Shown: positions 24,001 through 38,400 of the stretch, piece by piece
Position numbering within the stretch: the stretch's first letter is position 1
How the letters are laid out: every line of letters begins with the position of its first letter
Assembly (NCBI GenBank): GCA_009767595.1
Contig: VSDK01011118.1
Span: 535,081 to 599,080, forward strand
Direction of reading: 5' to 3'
Origin: Symbiodinium kawagutii
Lineage: Eukaryota; Sar; Dinophyceae; Suessiales; Symbiodiniaceae
Length of the DNA stretch: 64,000 nt
The notes under the pieces: generated by a model
Database searches by the model: none
What the model saw: the letters and a program-made list of their open reading frames with translations, nothing else
What the model was told of the DNA's origin: nothing
Position numbers and translations under genes: made by a program

Positions 24001-26204
24001 GGATTCTTGGTGGCAAGTTGTCATTCACCAGATGGCTGTGGATCAACTATATATATCCACTAACTATAACTCACCAATAAAAGGTTTTCTGTGGTAATCG
24101 TACCTGCAAGTCGAAAGTCCACAATTGAAAACAGTGGCTCACCCACTGAAAATAATGATTTGGACTTTCATGGGATCCCAATTTATTTCGGCTTGCCATC
24201 AACAACCATCATTCCCATACAAGAGTTATAACCCACCAAACTATGGTATACTACCGTTCTATCTACCATAGCTGGTAGTTAGCCCAGTTTGGTTCACCAA
24301 CGGCCATAGGTTCTTGTCCATGGTTCTACCAGCCATGAGTCAATCAATCCATTGTCAATCATTTAACTTTAATCCATTTTCAACCATCAATTCATCAATC
24401 AATCCATTTTCAACCATCAAATCACCACTCTAAACCACAGTTCACCATAGAAAATCACGGCCCTTGCCATCCTCAAGAGACCCTCCCCCGCGCCACCTGT
24501 CGCGGTCTGCCTTCGGCAGACTGCCCAGTGCGACCCCGTACGATGCACCGATCTGAGTCGGAAGTCCCGCGGATGGCGATTTCGCAGACGGCGTCGCCGC
24601 GGTTGTCCCCGGAGTACGCGAGGTCGGACTTCATGTTGCTGTAACCTTGGACCACCGTGGCCCCTGCTGAGTTGGATCATTGAGGGAGCTACCAGTGGTG
24701 AAGAGCTGATCATCAAGGGAGCTACCAATAGTGGTCCCAAGCAAGCTAACTACCAATAGTTCACATGGCTTAGGGTGGTGCCTCCAAGATTGCTAAGTTA
24801 TAGATAATAGTGGGGCTACCAGCTATTGCAGCTACGGGGCACCATTCTGGGATCAACCAAAGATTGACGTGCCAGGAAATTCCCTGTAGGGCAGAAATCT
24901 TACGACGTGTTCATGAATATTTGATGCAGGATGAAAAAGGCTCAGAATAAAATGGTTTCAAAGAGCATGACTGCTTGATAAACTATAGACGTTTCAAACA
25001 TCAAGAACGCCCCATTATTCATCCAACAACTGAAAGTCTACTTCCGTTCATTGTGGATGACAACGGCTGGAGGATGGATGAAAACGACTAAGCAGTGACC
25101 TATCAATGGATGATGCCACACCTTGCGCGCCACCAAGTAGCTGGTATCGCCCATGATGACGGTGAGGCCATCGTGTGGGATGACCGTGGGGCAGTTGCCA
25201 TGGGGCGTGTGGCCCACAACCACCCGACGCACACCTTCGGAGGTGAGGAATTTGAGCAGATCAGGGGGGTACTGCTTCGGCATGCAGTTGTCCTCGAGCC
25301 AGCGGCAGTACCTGCGCCACGGCAGAACCCGTTGTGTTCAAACGTTAAACTGCCAGGTGTATCCACGTAGATTCGAACAGCATCCGGCCAAGCTGGTACA
25401 CCAACGAAACATCATCCGCATCGAAATTAAAGTGCACTCCATGTGCCGGTGCATCCAAAGAAGTGTCAGGCTAGCAAATAAACGACACTGCTGGATTTTG
25501 ACCACTCCTAACTGCATGGAAATGCAGCAAATAGCATACAATTTTGTGGGGTGGGAAATTTGATGGCCCATATAGTAGTTCCCTGGAACTATCAATGAAA
25601 CATATAGTTTTGCAGGGGGTGGGGCATCTGATGATGACCCTCATCCTCAAGCACTGCTCCCTCATGAAGTACCTATGAAACATAAAGTCATGCCAAGCTG
25701 GACATTTGATATCATTTGATGACCTCTCTTGTTGTGGGGTGGTTGAACCTCCTTGTCACGGAGAACTTCTCCATGTGCACGCCTACAACCATGATTACGA
25801 ATCAACAAAAATCACAACCAAAATATCAGATTCACAACTCGAACAGTGACTGTACCAGCATTCATCCCATCATATCCCATCTACCCATCCACCACCATCC
25901 ACCAGCCTCACCAACCCTTGGAGCCCCCAGGGGGTCCCATGGTGCCACCGGTCCCCAAGGGCACACCACGGACGGCACGTGGCTCGCCGGGGTCCCGTAA
26001 GCGATGAGCCCGGCGCCGCCGCGACAGCTCCAGGCGCCCCTCCAGCTGTCGCTGGGCCCCAGCCACCCCGCCACTTCGCCCTGCGCCTCGGGCGATGCCG
26101 GGGATGAGGAAGGCCACCAGGTCGGTGAAGAGATTTGTGGAATTGGAAGAAAGAAGTTATAGTGTGTATATATATATATATAAAAATAAATATAAGTGAA
26201 TCAA

Positions 26205-26247
<43 letters not shown>

Positions 26248-29200
26248 ATATATATATATATATACTGATATGTTTTCATTTATTCATTCATTTATATATT
26301 TAATCTTTTTATTTGTAGATTAAATGCATACGCGCTAGTGATGAAGGTCTGAGCGTGTACAAAGCCCGAGGCCAGCAACCACTAACTTCTACATGTTTTT
26401 AAAAACTAAATATATCTAAGATCAGATCGACCGTTCATTTGTTTCAGAAATGGAGAAGTGTTTATATAATTTTGGTTTTGTATAAGTTTCTGACAGCAAC
26501 CAGCCACCAGTCCCTGATTGTTGCAAATAGAACAGTATCACCAACCAACCCGTGTTAACACGAAGATTCACCATAACCAACGGATATTGACATGTTCATC
26601 ACTGACACCGTGCACGTAGCTGAAAGCGTAAGTAACTGATATGTGCCTTTACACACATATACATCTCAATTACAAGTAAAAAATGATGTAGTACCGCAAA
26701 GTGATAAGGAAACATTTGGAACTGATACCTGGTAACCTGAGTGAATACAATTGATCGCAAGTGCTGCAACCTTTTCTCAACAAATTTTACCAACCATTGT
26801 TGAGCAAGGCTGTCAATGTGCAACCAACACTGCCCAAATCAACGCACACACGCACACAAACACATACACCATACTATACAAATGATTTCAAATGATCATT
26901 TAAGAAAATGCCTACTAATCATACTATAATATATCATATATCCATCTGGCCAGCGGGATGCCACGTACCTGCACAGTGACAGATTGGCATACATGAAGAG
27001 AGTGACCCATCTGACCCATTCCCCTCTTGTTCACCACCATTGATGCTTGACAGTGCTTCCTGACCCTTTCACTACGATCCGGAGCGGCACTAACCGATTA
27101 GCCGACACAAACGTTTACCATCATCACCAAGTCTTTGACCCAGCTCGATAGCAAAATAAACCATCGCCAGTTTGAGCAGATCAATGGCAGCTGTGTTCCC
27201 AACTCCAAAGATGCGATTTACTCATAGATCTTGCATTGCCCAAAAGGCCCAAAAGGAATAGATCTTGTTGACCATCATCGACCATCGACAATCGACCATC
27301 CTTAGCCACTAGGTACTGCTTCATCAACAGCTGGAACTTCCAGCAACCGATTTCTTTGGTCCCACGCATCCAAGCCATCCAAGGCACCCACGTGTTCAGT
27401 TGCACCACCCACGTCCTCAGATCCTTCACGACCTCCACCGTGCCATCTTTGCTTGGCACGCGCAGCACGCACCATGCCACACCATCTGCGGCACAGCTGG
27501 TCGTGTCACTGGGCGTAACTCCGCAGCCACCTCAGGAGCCGTTTGATCATCAGTGACAAGCATCCTGTAACAACCTGTTCCCATGGTCAATGATGGTTAG
27601 TGATGATTCATGATGGTTAATAATTGTTAATAATGGTTATTGAATGTTGACGAATGGGAAATATTTATCAACAATGTTTAATGATGGTTCATAATGATGA
27701 TTGATAGTGAGTAATAAGTAACAATCCGAATAGTTCTAGTTACCATGGATATAATGGTCAATAATGTTGAATAATAGCTAATGATGATGATCTAAAATTA
27801 GTAGTAACCCCTTTGATTCCAATTGCCGTTGTAATAGGTAACCAGCTGGCTTGCACCAGTGTGTTTTGGGTTTGGTTTGGTTAGCTATTATAATGGTAGC
27901 TGGACGGGTAGTGAATCGACAGTTTTTAAACTATCAGCTACAGCCATAGCATTAACATTCATCAACCATATATTGACCATCATGTACCAATCATCAACGA
28001 TAATGCTGTACCTTTCAAAGCTTTGACCGTCATGATGCCTATCGCGGTTGGCTCCTTGTACGTCAGCCACAGCCGACGAATTGATATGAAGGGCACACCA
28101 GGCCTTCTGATCAATACCAAGTGTCCGAATAGCGGACAATTTGTCCCACTGCCATCCACATTGTGACAATATGTTGAAGAACAACTCCAAACAAATGTGA
28201 ATAATGTTTCAACCTGAAAAATACTGGTTCATGATCAACCCATAGAAAAAATGGTCACTCGTTGGTAAATTACTCTCTACACAAGATCCCTGTAGCAGCT
28301 CTCTACAGGAGCTCTCTTGGCAAGATCACTGTACAAAACTCTGTACAAAATCCCAGTAGAAATCTCCACAAGCAGTCTCCTGGTAAGATCTCATATTAGG
28401 TCTCTTGGCAAAATCATTGAGAAGTCTTGCAAAGATCAATATGTTAGATTACCATACTAATATGAGATCTCTGGGCCAAATATGAGATCTCATGTTAGAG
28501 AAGTCTTTGCAAGATCCCTCTAGCAAAGGGCTGCAGATTGCTCAGAACCTGCTGTGAACAACTCCACCCTTCGGAAAGCTATCCCCTAAAAACTTGATCG
28601 CTAAAGACTATCCCCAATCCCCACGGGGTTAATCTTTACTACCCATTGGTAGAGATTATCAACCAAATGCGTCGCACTCTTACCAAAATTTGATCCAATC
28701 CCAACGGGGTTTGCTAATTAACCCCTTGGATGAAACGTGAGTTGGTTTGATGAGCGGTAGCTACCAGCTTTTTTTGCACCAGTTGTTTCCATCGTGGTTG
28801 GCCGTGCACATGCTTTTGGCAATGATATATAGGTACTATAAAAATATGGGTAAAATGAATCAGTAATACCAACGATATGAGAGAATCCACCACCATCCAC
28901 GATATCAATATAGGACATACGACAAAGATCCAAATTCCTAGCATGTCCTAGCATGTATCAATTCCCTGGCATCGGTCGACCATGCACACCGAGAGGCCAG
29001 GACAATGATGAAAATGATTCCCGATGAGCTGCCCATGCACAAATAGCGTGTGGTCCAGGAGGCACACGAGCTCAGCCAAACACATGTACTCGCGCATCAG
29101 CCCGCCTTCAGCCACACTGTCCTGAGAAACTGCAGCAATGATCTGCAAAGGTCCCCCTACACAGTGCACATATGTGTGTGCGCAATCATGCGTGCATACA

Positions 29201-29448
29201 TTTCTGCATTTAAGCGTGTATATGCGTGTGCGTTCATGGAGAGCACGGGATCAGCATCTTGGAATGCAACTGCAGGATGCATGTCTGCAGGAAAATAACC
29301 CGTAGATGCATCGGCCGAACTGTGAGCTGGGTAAGCACCTGCAGAGGACAACATGTTGGTGTGTTCGATCATAGTTCTTGATGAATGAATAATGGTCAAT
29401 AGTTGGGGGTACCACCGCGATTTTGAGAAACCACCAAAAGGTATGTAT

Positions 29449-29485
<37 letters not shown>

Positions 29486-32400
29486 AATATATGAATATAT
29501 ATATATATATATATAAATAATTATATATATATATGTATATGATCTTATGATGCTCATGTGTGAACAGTATTGCCAGCAAGCACTATCATCATAGGGTCTT
29601 ATTCATCATTGTGTTGTTAGCCAGCTGTTGTTTACAATCGTCGATACTGATTGGAAATCATGGCGCTTGGCTCGGCCTGCACTACCATCTGGCCTGTGAG
29701 GCTGCTGTTGCACAGTTGCCAAAGGATTGCTTCCTCTCATCGTCGTGGCAAAATAAAAGCACAAACCGACCCGAAACATCAGTTCCATTAAGATCCTCGA
29801 TCTATTCAATTACTTTCGATCTCTAAATATGCTTGTAAACCTCAAATAAACAACCGCAACCAGTCCTGCGACATTTTCTTCCACTATAGGTTTTAAGCAT
29901 ACATACATCTTGGTTCTGTGTGCCCTTATTGGAATATGAAACGGCTGCAACCAGATTCAGCCTGGCTATGCTAGGTTTTTCTACGAAAGAGGGGGAGAGT
30001 TACCATTGCATTACAATGTAGTAGCCAATTCACCATTCCCAATGGCCGGGGCAACATATTTCCATTGCATGTGCCATTGTCCAACCATCAGCCTTCCTCG
30101 AATGAAGGTACACTGCTTCACCTTTGTCTAGCATGTTCGGCAAATCTTAAATTAGCTTATCAGCCATCTGTTACTGTTACAAACTGTTGCGAAGTCTGCA
30201 GTATCATCATTGTCAGCCGCTAGCATGAATTCTTTTGACTATTATCACCCATCGTTTGCGTTCCCTGATTTGAAGCACAGTGAAACGAAAAGCAATAGGC
30301 GTGATTGACAATATACAATTGTCGGTAACCAAATTGAAAGTGCAATTTACCCACTTATGACCATCATGGGTGAGCATGATTGTGAACCAACAAACTCTTC
30401 ACCAGAAACTATTAACCGATCTTAAGCATTGCAAAGCATTACCAACTATAATCAGGTGTCAATATTTAACACAATGATCAATCATAAACCATTAATTGCT
30501 AAAAATGGCTATGGGTCACTTCACCCTGTACCCCTGGTTCCCCCCATCATGTACCATTGTTTTGCCATGTTTTGCCTATGAAATTGGTGACCCCCCATGA
30601 AAGTTCGTTGACTTCAAAGTGCCATACAATTGATATATCCCCTAGTATTGTTGGTTATTATCCCCTACTATCAACCATCCACCAGTTCGGTAACCATTGT
30701 TGTTGGTTGATTAAAGCCTTGACCCAACTCGCCATAACATTCGTCCACGTCGTGGACCATTCTCAACCTTTCATGGCCGAGCAGCCTCATAGCTCTGCAT
30801 CACTTCCTCATCTGTGATGTCTTCGACCTGCGACGGCAGGTCCGAACCCAGCAACCACCGGAGGATGGCTGATAACTATGGTGGTTGACAACTATGGTGG
30901 TTGATAGTTATGGTGGTTGATAGATGGTACCACCTTGACACTATGGTTCGAAACCTTGGTGGTAAATCAATCCAATCCCAAAAATGCTACAAAGCTAAGT
31001 TCTTAGCTGCAATCCACCCTGAAACCTGAAGAAACATCATGGCCACTGTATTCAATAACAATCAAGCGCGAGAAAACTGCCTCAAAAACCAGAATTATAC
31101 AACGACTGCCTGTAGCCATTATAGAGAGGCACGTGGGGCTAAGCTGGTTGATTCTGCCAATTGTCATATGTTGGTCTCAAAAATTGAGCCACGCATCCTG
31201 TCACCATTACTAGGAAAACCAAACCTGGACTGATAAACCCCTGATTCTGATTGGTTAAGGGGGGTATCCCCCAAAAATTGCCAATTAGTTTTCCATTAAT
31301 GGCACCTTCCCAATTAATGAACATGTTCAATACGCTTAACAATGGTTGTAACCCTCATTAACCCCTACTACAATGACTATAAACCACTATAAACCTACTA
31401 TATGAACCCCTATCTATCCTCATTAGCCCTTGTTTATCCTCATCAGCCCTTATTAACCACTTGAACCCTCCGGAAATTTCACTTCATCCCACAGGTCGAG
31501 CTCAAGGCACTGCTGTGCGGCCGCGGCCACCCCAGTAACCGCTACTCTTGGGGCTCATTCTGTTGGACCATTAGTAGCCATTAGTACTGGTGATTGGTGA
31601 TCAATGATCAGTGGTCATTAGTAAGCGGTAGACATTGGTACACCATTCTATCGGACCATTGGGAACCATAGTAACCACTAGAAACCAATAGTAAACATTT
31701 TTTTTTGCCAGGGCTTCCAGAGGGTTTGCCCGCTCACCAGTCCGTGCTTGGCAAAAGACTGGGAAAACACAACTTGGACGGCTTTGATCCTTTGAGGAGA
31801 CAAGGCAAGGCAAGGCAGCACTAGCGCTTTCGTTTACTATTAGAAAACAAAATCAATAATTGATAGACAAAGTTACCAACCTTCCTTGTTCAACCGAGAA
31901 GTCCACATCAATAGAAACTGTTGATCAAATCATCATGAATGATGAGCCATTAGTGATGAAGCATGATTAACACATTGCTAGCTGTCTCGAAACCACGGTA
32001 TATCAACTGTTATCTTGCATTGGTCGAACATGGCTAATTGCAATTTCAATCAATTCCACCAGCCCATCAACTACCCATGGCGAGCCAGTCATTCTCAATA
32101 GCTATATTTAACCATCACTCGCCGTCAATACCACTGATTAACCAATAATCAACCATGAATCCCCATTATCAACCACTCACTCATTGTCCTAAGCAATTGA
32201 TGCTAATCAACCATTCTCCCCAACTGATCAACCATCATTAGCAATCATTCAACACGAATCAACCATGATCAACAATCAACCATCATCAACAATATCACGA
32301 ATCGTCACTAGCTATCATTAGCCATCAACTATCTTCAACCATCACTAACCATACTTATCATTATAAGTGCTTCCTATGACCATTTGCCATCAATGAATGA

Positions 32401-35400
32401 ACCCTAGTCATCACATACCATCAACTAGCCATGGTTCATCTGGATGAAGCTAGGGTGCCTTCCTGTCAACCAACCATCACTTACTGTCCACTGATCATCA
32501 ATTAACCCCTGCAAATGGTTCTGATATGGCTCCCAATTCATCATTTTTGTTGGTGATTATCCCGTATTAACCACTAAAAAATCCCCTATGACTGACTAGT
32601 AATGGCCATAATCCATAGGGAAAACCATCAACTAACCAACAAGTTACCATGATTCAGAATCCAGCCAAGAACCACCATATCAATCATCATAAACTTGGTC
32701 CATATTAACATCAACCACCATAAACTCACCATCAACTTACCATCCACTAACCATATAGTTACCTAGATCCATCAACTAGTCCATCAACTAAATATCAACC
32801 TACTTAGATACTACCTTAACAAGAAACTACCTAGTGAGCCTAGATCCATATCAATCACCCTAAACGAACCATCAACCACCATCAGCTCACCATTTTTTAA
32901 GAAACTAACCACCCAAAAAAGACCCTGGTACGATCCATTCAAATCACCATACTGATCACCATAAACTTGGTCAATATCAACCACCATCAACTTACCATCA
33001 GCCACCATCAAACTAACCTTCAAGTTGCCTTGATCCATCAACAAGTCCATCAACTTACCTGGATCCTTACATAACTACCTTAACAAATCATCTAACCTCT
33101 GGTAAACTAACATGGCAATGGAAAATCCACAAGCTTATGAGGAAACCCCGGGAAATCATTTCTAGTGGATTTTCCAGCCAGCCATGTTAGTTTAACAGAT
33201 CATCTAACCATCAACTTACCCAGATCTAGCCAGCATCTTTTACTTAACAAAAAACAACCACCATATCCTTCCATATCCTTAAGTAAGCTCGATGTCCTAG
33301 GTAAACATCTTTTATGGCAAGGTTCTTTCCATGTCCTAGCTCATATCTTACCATATCCTTACATAACTTACCATCTAACCTCAAACCATCCTTACATGAC
33401 CAACCGCCTTGTCCTTACACAAGATGGTGCTTGGATGATCTGTTAAGTATCCATATCCTTACCATATCCTTACATAACCAACTACCTTTTACATCACCTT
33501 GTGAGCCTATGCTACCATCAACTGTAGCTTACAAAAACTAACCATAAAGCACCATCTACCCTGTACAACCATCAATACCCCAAATGGAGCCATAGTATAA
33601 CCGAGCATGCTTATCTAGGCTCAAAAACTATACCCAAGCTATGGCTCAGAATGACCATAAGCATCACTAACAGGGTGTTTCTCAAAATAGGGGTACCCCC
33701 AAATCATCCACTATTAACCATTTATAGTAAATAAACCAACCACTTTGGGGTCCCCTATGGCTTGAGAAACCACATGGCTCAGAATGACCATAAGCATCAC
33801 TAACTGGGTGTTTCACTAGCCTCCATAGACCATTCTAAACCATGTTTCATCCACACTTTCCAGTTTGAATTAACCATTTATAGTCAAAAAACCGCCATTT
33901 GGGGGGTCCCCTATGGCTTAAGAAACCCCCAGATCCATCCGCTTCCCTTGTGAGCCCAGTTCGGTCCCCAGATCAGCGGTCGCAAATGGCGCCTGTTTGT
34001 CCCTTTGCGTCGCCAGCTCCTGGCGCCGGAACTCGATCTCGCCGTCGGCGCCCATGTCATACCTGGGACCCGCTGCCCGACCAGGAGCTGCAGCAGCAAA
34101 GCGGAAAATGCATGGGAAAAGCTGGAAAACCATGGAAAAAACATGGGAAAAGCTGAAAAACCGTGGAAAAACCATGGAAAAAACCATATGGAAAAAAATG
34201 GGAAAGTTAGAAAAACCGATGGAAAACCAATGGATAACACCATGGGAAAAGCTGCAGAACGAATGGAAAGCCATGGGAAAACCGTGGGAAAACATCAAAT
34301 CATATTAGAACACGGGAGGAAAAACGTGGTATATCAGCATGAAACGATAGGAATAAGCAAGGTTCGCATAGGTTCACCGAGATTGTAACCATCATTACAC
34401 CATAGGAATCACCGAGTGTAGCCAATTGCCGATCATAACTTACGAGCCGCACCATGATTTGATTTTTGTCGTCAAACATGGACGGTCCATCAACCAATCT
34501 CAAAGCGCATGGTCACAAACCGGCCAGACTCATGACTGCCCTGGTTGAGCTACCCACTAGGTCCACACCTGTGTTCTACCGTTAGGGACAGTGGTAACAT
34601 CACTGCCTTCGACACTGACCAGTGATCAAGTACAGTAATTGTGTTCAATATCATAGAGACAAGGATGGACAACCCCTGTCAAATTACATCACCGGCAAAA
34701 AACAAATCTTGTCTGCAACTTCAACATGAATAAGGTGACCACAGTACTAGCATATTTCATTTGTTCCTTCCCGGTTCTAACTACTAATTGTTGCTTGCTA
34801 CCAGTTAACCATAATATAACGCCGGCAAATTAGAAACCACAACAACCACAACAACCAACAACAACCAACAAGAACCAACAACAACCCACAACAACCAACC
34901 ACAACGTCAACGAGTGACGCTGTCCCAAACAATCAACCGACAAGCGCATGGCAACCATTTGGTGTTCGGAAACGCTTCGCTGTCGTGATGAAGTGCCTCA
35001 CTCAGCGCCACTTCTTACGGAACCACCATGTTTTTTCCATAGCCGCCCAGCCATGTGGACCGTGTCAGGTCGTTAACCGCTGCATGTTTTGGGGCATTGA
35101 TCGTTGTCTATAGGTGCGCTGTTTGAAGCAGGGTATATGGCCACAAGTATTAAGCAAGTTTTGATGCACAGTATCTGCTTTGAAGTAGGGCTAATGTTGA
35201 CCTATGATTAATAAACTGACCCTGAATAAAGCTAACCGATCCCCTGAACAAAATTATAAACTGACCCTAAATAAAGCTAACTGTTTTTCATTGGGGATGT
35301 TTTTGCTGATTCTACGTCATTGATTTTGGGAGTTTGGATCCTAAATTTGGGGCTCTGAAGCCCAAAGCTGGTGACGCTGACCATTAATGAGATAGTCATG

Positions 35401-38400
35401 CTGGATATCATTGAGCTTCATTGAAAGATTGCTACCAAACCAATAATCAGTTTGATTGCTGAATCCAAAAACTGCTCTATCAAATCCCTTTTTAAATCCC
35501 CTTTTTAAAAACTATCGAAAATCAAGCAAAAATCAACCTTCAAAGGGTACCCCCCATGAAGTGCCTTAGCGCTAATTAGAGGCTGACCCTAAATAAAGCT
35601 AGCCCCTTGCCCTCCCCATAGAAAATTTGCATTTCTGCTGAATGCTTCTACCAACTAGTTGCCTTTACTAATTACTATAAGCTCACATGTGCTCATTTGA
35701 TTTCCCCTTAATAGATCTTGACCTCTAATAAAGCTAACCATGCTGGATATCATTGAGCTTCATTGAAAGATTGCTGCCAAAACAATAGTCAATTTGATTG
35801 CTGAATCCCAAAACTGCTCTATCAAATCCCTTTTTAAATCCCCTTTTTAAAAACTATCGAAAATCAAGCAAAAATCAACCTGCAAAGGGTACCCCCCATG
35901 AAGTGCCTTAGCACTAATTAGAGGCTGACCCTAAACAAAGCTAGCCCCTTGCCCTCCCCATAGAAAATTTGCATTTCTGCTGAATGCTTCTACCAACTAG
36001 CTGCCTTTACTAATTACTATAAGCTCACATGTGCTCATTTGATTTCCCCTTAATAGATCTTGACCTCTAATAAAGCTAACCATGCTGGATATCATTGAGC
36101 TTCTCCTGATGGCTGTTCCTGATGGCTGTTCCTGATTGGGGCTGGCATCTAAATGTGCTGTATTGATTTGCTGGATTCCTGGGTTTCTTATCANNNNNNN
36201 NNNNNNNNNNNNNNNNNNNNNNNNNNNNNNNNNNNNNNNNNNNNNNNNNNNNNNNNNNNNNNNNNNNNNNNNNNNNNNNNNNNNNNNNNTCAATTTGATT
36301 GCTGAATCCCAAAACTGCTCTATCAAATCCCTCTTTAAATCCCCTTTTTAAAAACTATCGAGAATCAAGCAAAAATCAACCTTCAAAGGGTACCCCCCAT
36401 GAAGTGCCTTAGCACTAATTAGAGGCTGACCCTAAACAAAGCTAGCCCCTTGCCCTCCCCATAGAAAATTTGCATTTCTGCTGAATGCTTCTACCAACTA
36501 GTTGCCTTTACTAATTACTATAAGCTCACATGTGCTCATTTGATTTCCCCTTAATAGATCTTGACCTCTAATAAAGCTAACCATGCTGGATATCATTGAG
36601 CTTCATTGAAAGATTGCTACAAAACCAATAGTCAATTTGATTGCTGAATCCCAAAACTGCTCTATCAAATCCCTCTTTAAATCCCCTTTTTAAAAACTAT
36701 CGAAAATCAAGCAAAAATCAACCTTCAAAGGGTACCCCCCATGAAGTGCCTTAGCACTAATTAGAGGCTGACCCTAAACAAAGCTAGCCCCTTGCCCTCC
36801 CCATAGAAAATTTGCATTTCTGCTGAATGCTTCTACCAACTAGTTGCCTTTACTAATTACTATAAGCTCACATGTGCTCATTTGATTTCCCCTTAATAGA
36901 TCTTGACCTCTAATAAAGCTAACCATGCTGGATATCATTGAGCTTCGGAAGCAGCTGTTCTAGCCTGATAAGCAACACTGGTTTTTTGGCTCATCTTGCC
37001 CTGTGGTCAAGTGGTCTCTTTTCTTCCCCAAACTGCTGTAAGCCTTGATCATGCCATCCCCTGCTGCATGGAAGCAGCTGTTCTAGCCTGAAAAGCAACA
37101 CTGGCTGTTGGCTCATCTTGTGCTGTGGTCAGGTAGTCTCTTTTCTTCCCCAAATTGCTGTAAGCCTTGATCATGCCATCCCCTGCTGCATGGAAGCAGC
37201 TGTTCTAGCCTGAAAAGCAACACTGGCTGTTGGCTCATCTTTCCCTGTGGTCAAGTAGTCTCTTTTCTTCCCCAAGCTGCTGTAAACCTTGATCATGCCA
37301 TCCCCTGCTGCATGGAAGCAGCTGTTCTAGCCTGAAAAGCAACACTGGCTGTTGGCTCATCTTTCCCTGTGGTCAAATAATTAATTTCTTTTCTCCCCAA
37401 ACTGCTGTAAGCCTTGATCATGGAAGCAGCTGTTCTAGTCTGATAAGCAACATGGGCTGGCTTTTGGCTCATCTTGCATGGAACAGGGCAGGAGTTGGGC
37501 CCAATCTCCTGCTGGGGATGCATCTCCCTGTCACCTCTTTAGGGGTTGAGAACAGTTGCAATGCAGGCAAATGGCACCAATTGTGCAGCCTATCAAGTTG
37601 AGGCTGCAGGCCAAGCAGTGTTTGGCTGCATCCTGGGCATGACAGTCTGCACCATTGACTGGGCAGATAAAAACAATACTTCAATAGCACTGCCTCAACC
37701 CTAAGAAGGTGCAGGAAGCTCCATCTCCAGCAACTCCGTTTTTCAAAAGGAAGGGGGGCAAGCAAACAATGAAGCATTTCCTGTCACTCTAGCTCTCTTT
37801 CTTTGCTGCGTTGTTTCCCTATTTCTGTCTGTATGCATATGCTTTCAGCCCCCCTTTTAGGAATAGTCTCTTTAGCTCAGTGGTTAGAGCAATGGTCCTA
37901 TAAGCATCAGGTCCCGGGCTCGAATCTCGACAGGTCTTTCTACATTCCTCAACGATCATATTGTAGAGGGCTTCTTGCAGAACAATCCAGTGTTGCACTT
38001 TTAAGGGAAAACATGAGACAAGCAAAAGAAACAGCAGGTGTCACATGCAATCATCCATGCTGGGGATGCATCTCCCTGTCGCCCTTTCAGGGTCTGCAGC
38101 CATTTGGTTCTGTCAATTTTAAATTTGAGATGGGGTGAGATTTTAAGAGGGGAGGTTGTGGTCTAGATACTACACTATGGGCCTTCACAAAGAGTCTACT
38201 AATGTGTCTGCAGTCATTGGTGGAAGGACTATGTGCAGCAGCTGGTTTGACATCTCTTGTCTTGGCCTCAATACTGACTGTGCTGTTGTTTGTAAGTTGA
38301 GAAATTGAGTAGTGAGAGCTGGCTCAGAGTCATAAGTTAAATCATTAGTTCAGTAATTAGAGCTGAGTCAAAGTTGAGAAGCTGGATTTTTGATTGTGCC

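Larger units (their letters stand above)
30869..33955. other. Phosphoesterase intron with coding-like islands
   Basis: Two short minus-strand islands look coding but were not placed with confidence. One at 31789-31738 reads IKAVQVVFSQSFAKHGL and ends at a canonical GTGAGC. The other, at about 31560-31495, reads AAAAQQCLELDLW. The rest is CCATCAACCA-rich repetitive DNA (31900-33560) plus a family-5 element and two family-3 elements. Confidence 0.45.

Noticed and set aside
25038..25283. Independent small gene starting at the MPKQYPP methionine
   Set aside because: The frame continues upstream to an AG acceptor and joins the previous exon in phase; it is an internal phosphoesterase exon.
25908..26117. 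Arg-rich minus frame (RRRRAHRLRDPGEPRA)
   Set aside because: The neighbouring frame has far higher GC third positions and reads LIAYGTPASHVPSVV, in phase with the next exon.
28010..28190. Minus frame CALHINSSAVADVQGANRDRH as the exon frame
   Set aside because: The alternative frame (VPFISIRRLWLTYKEPTAIG) has better third positions and matches phases on both sides.
37866..37937. Functional tRNA gene
   Set aside because: The acceptor stem does not pair, and the T and anticodon stems have mismatches; kept only as a tRNA-like relic.
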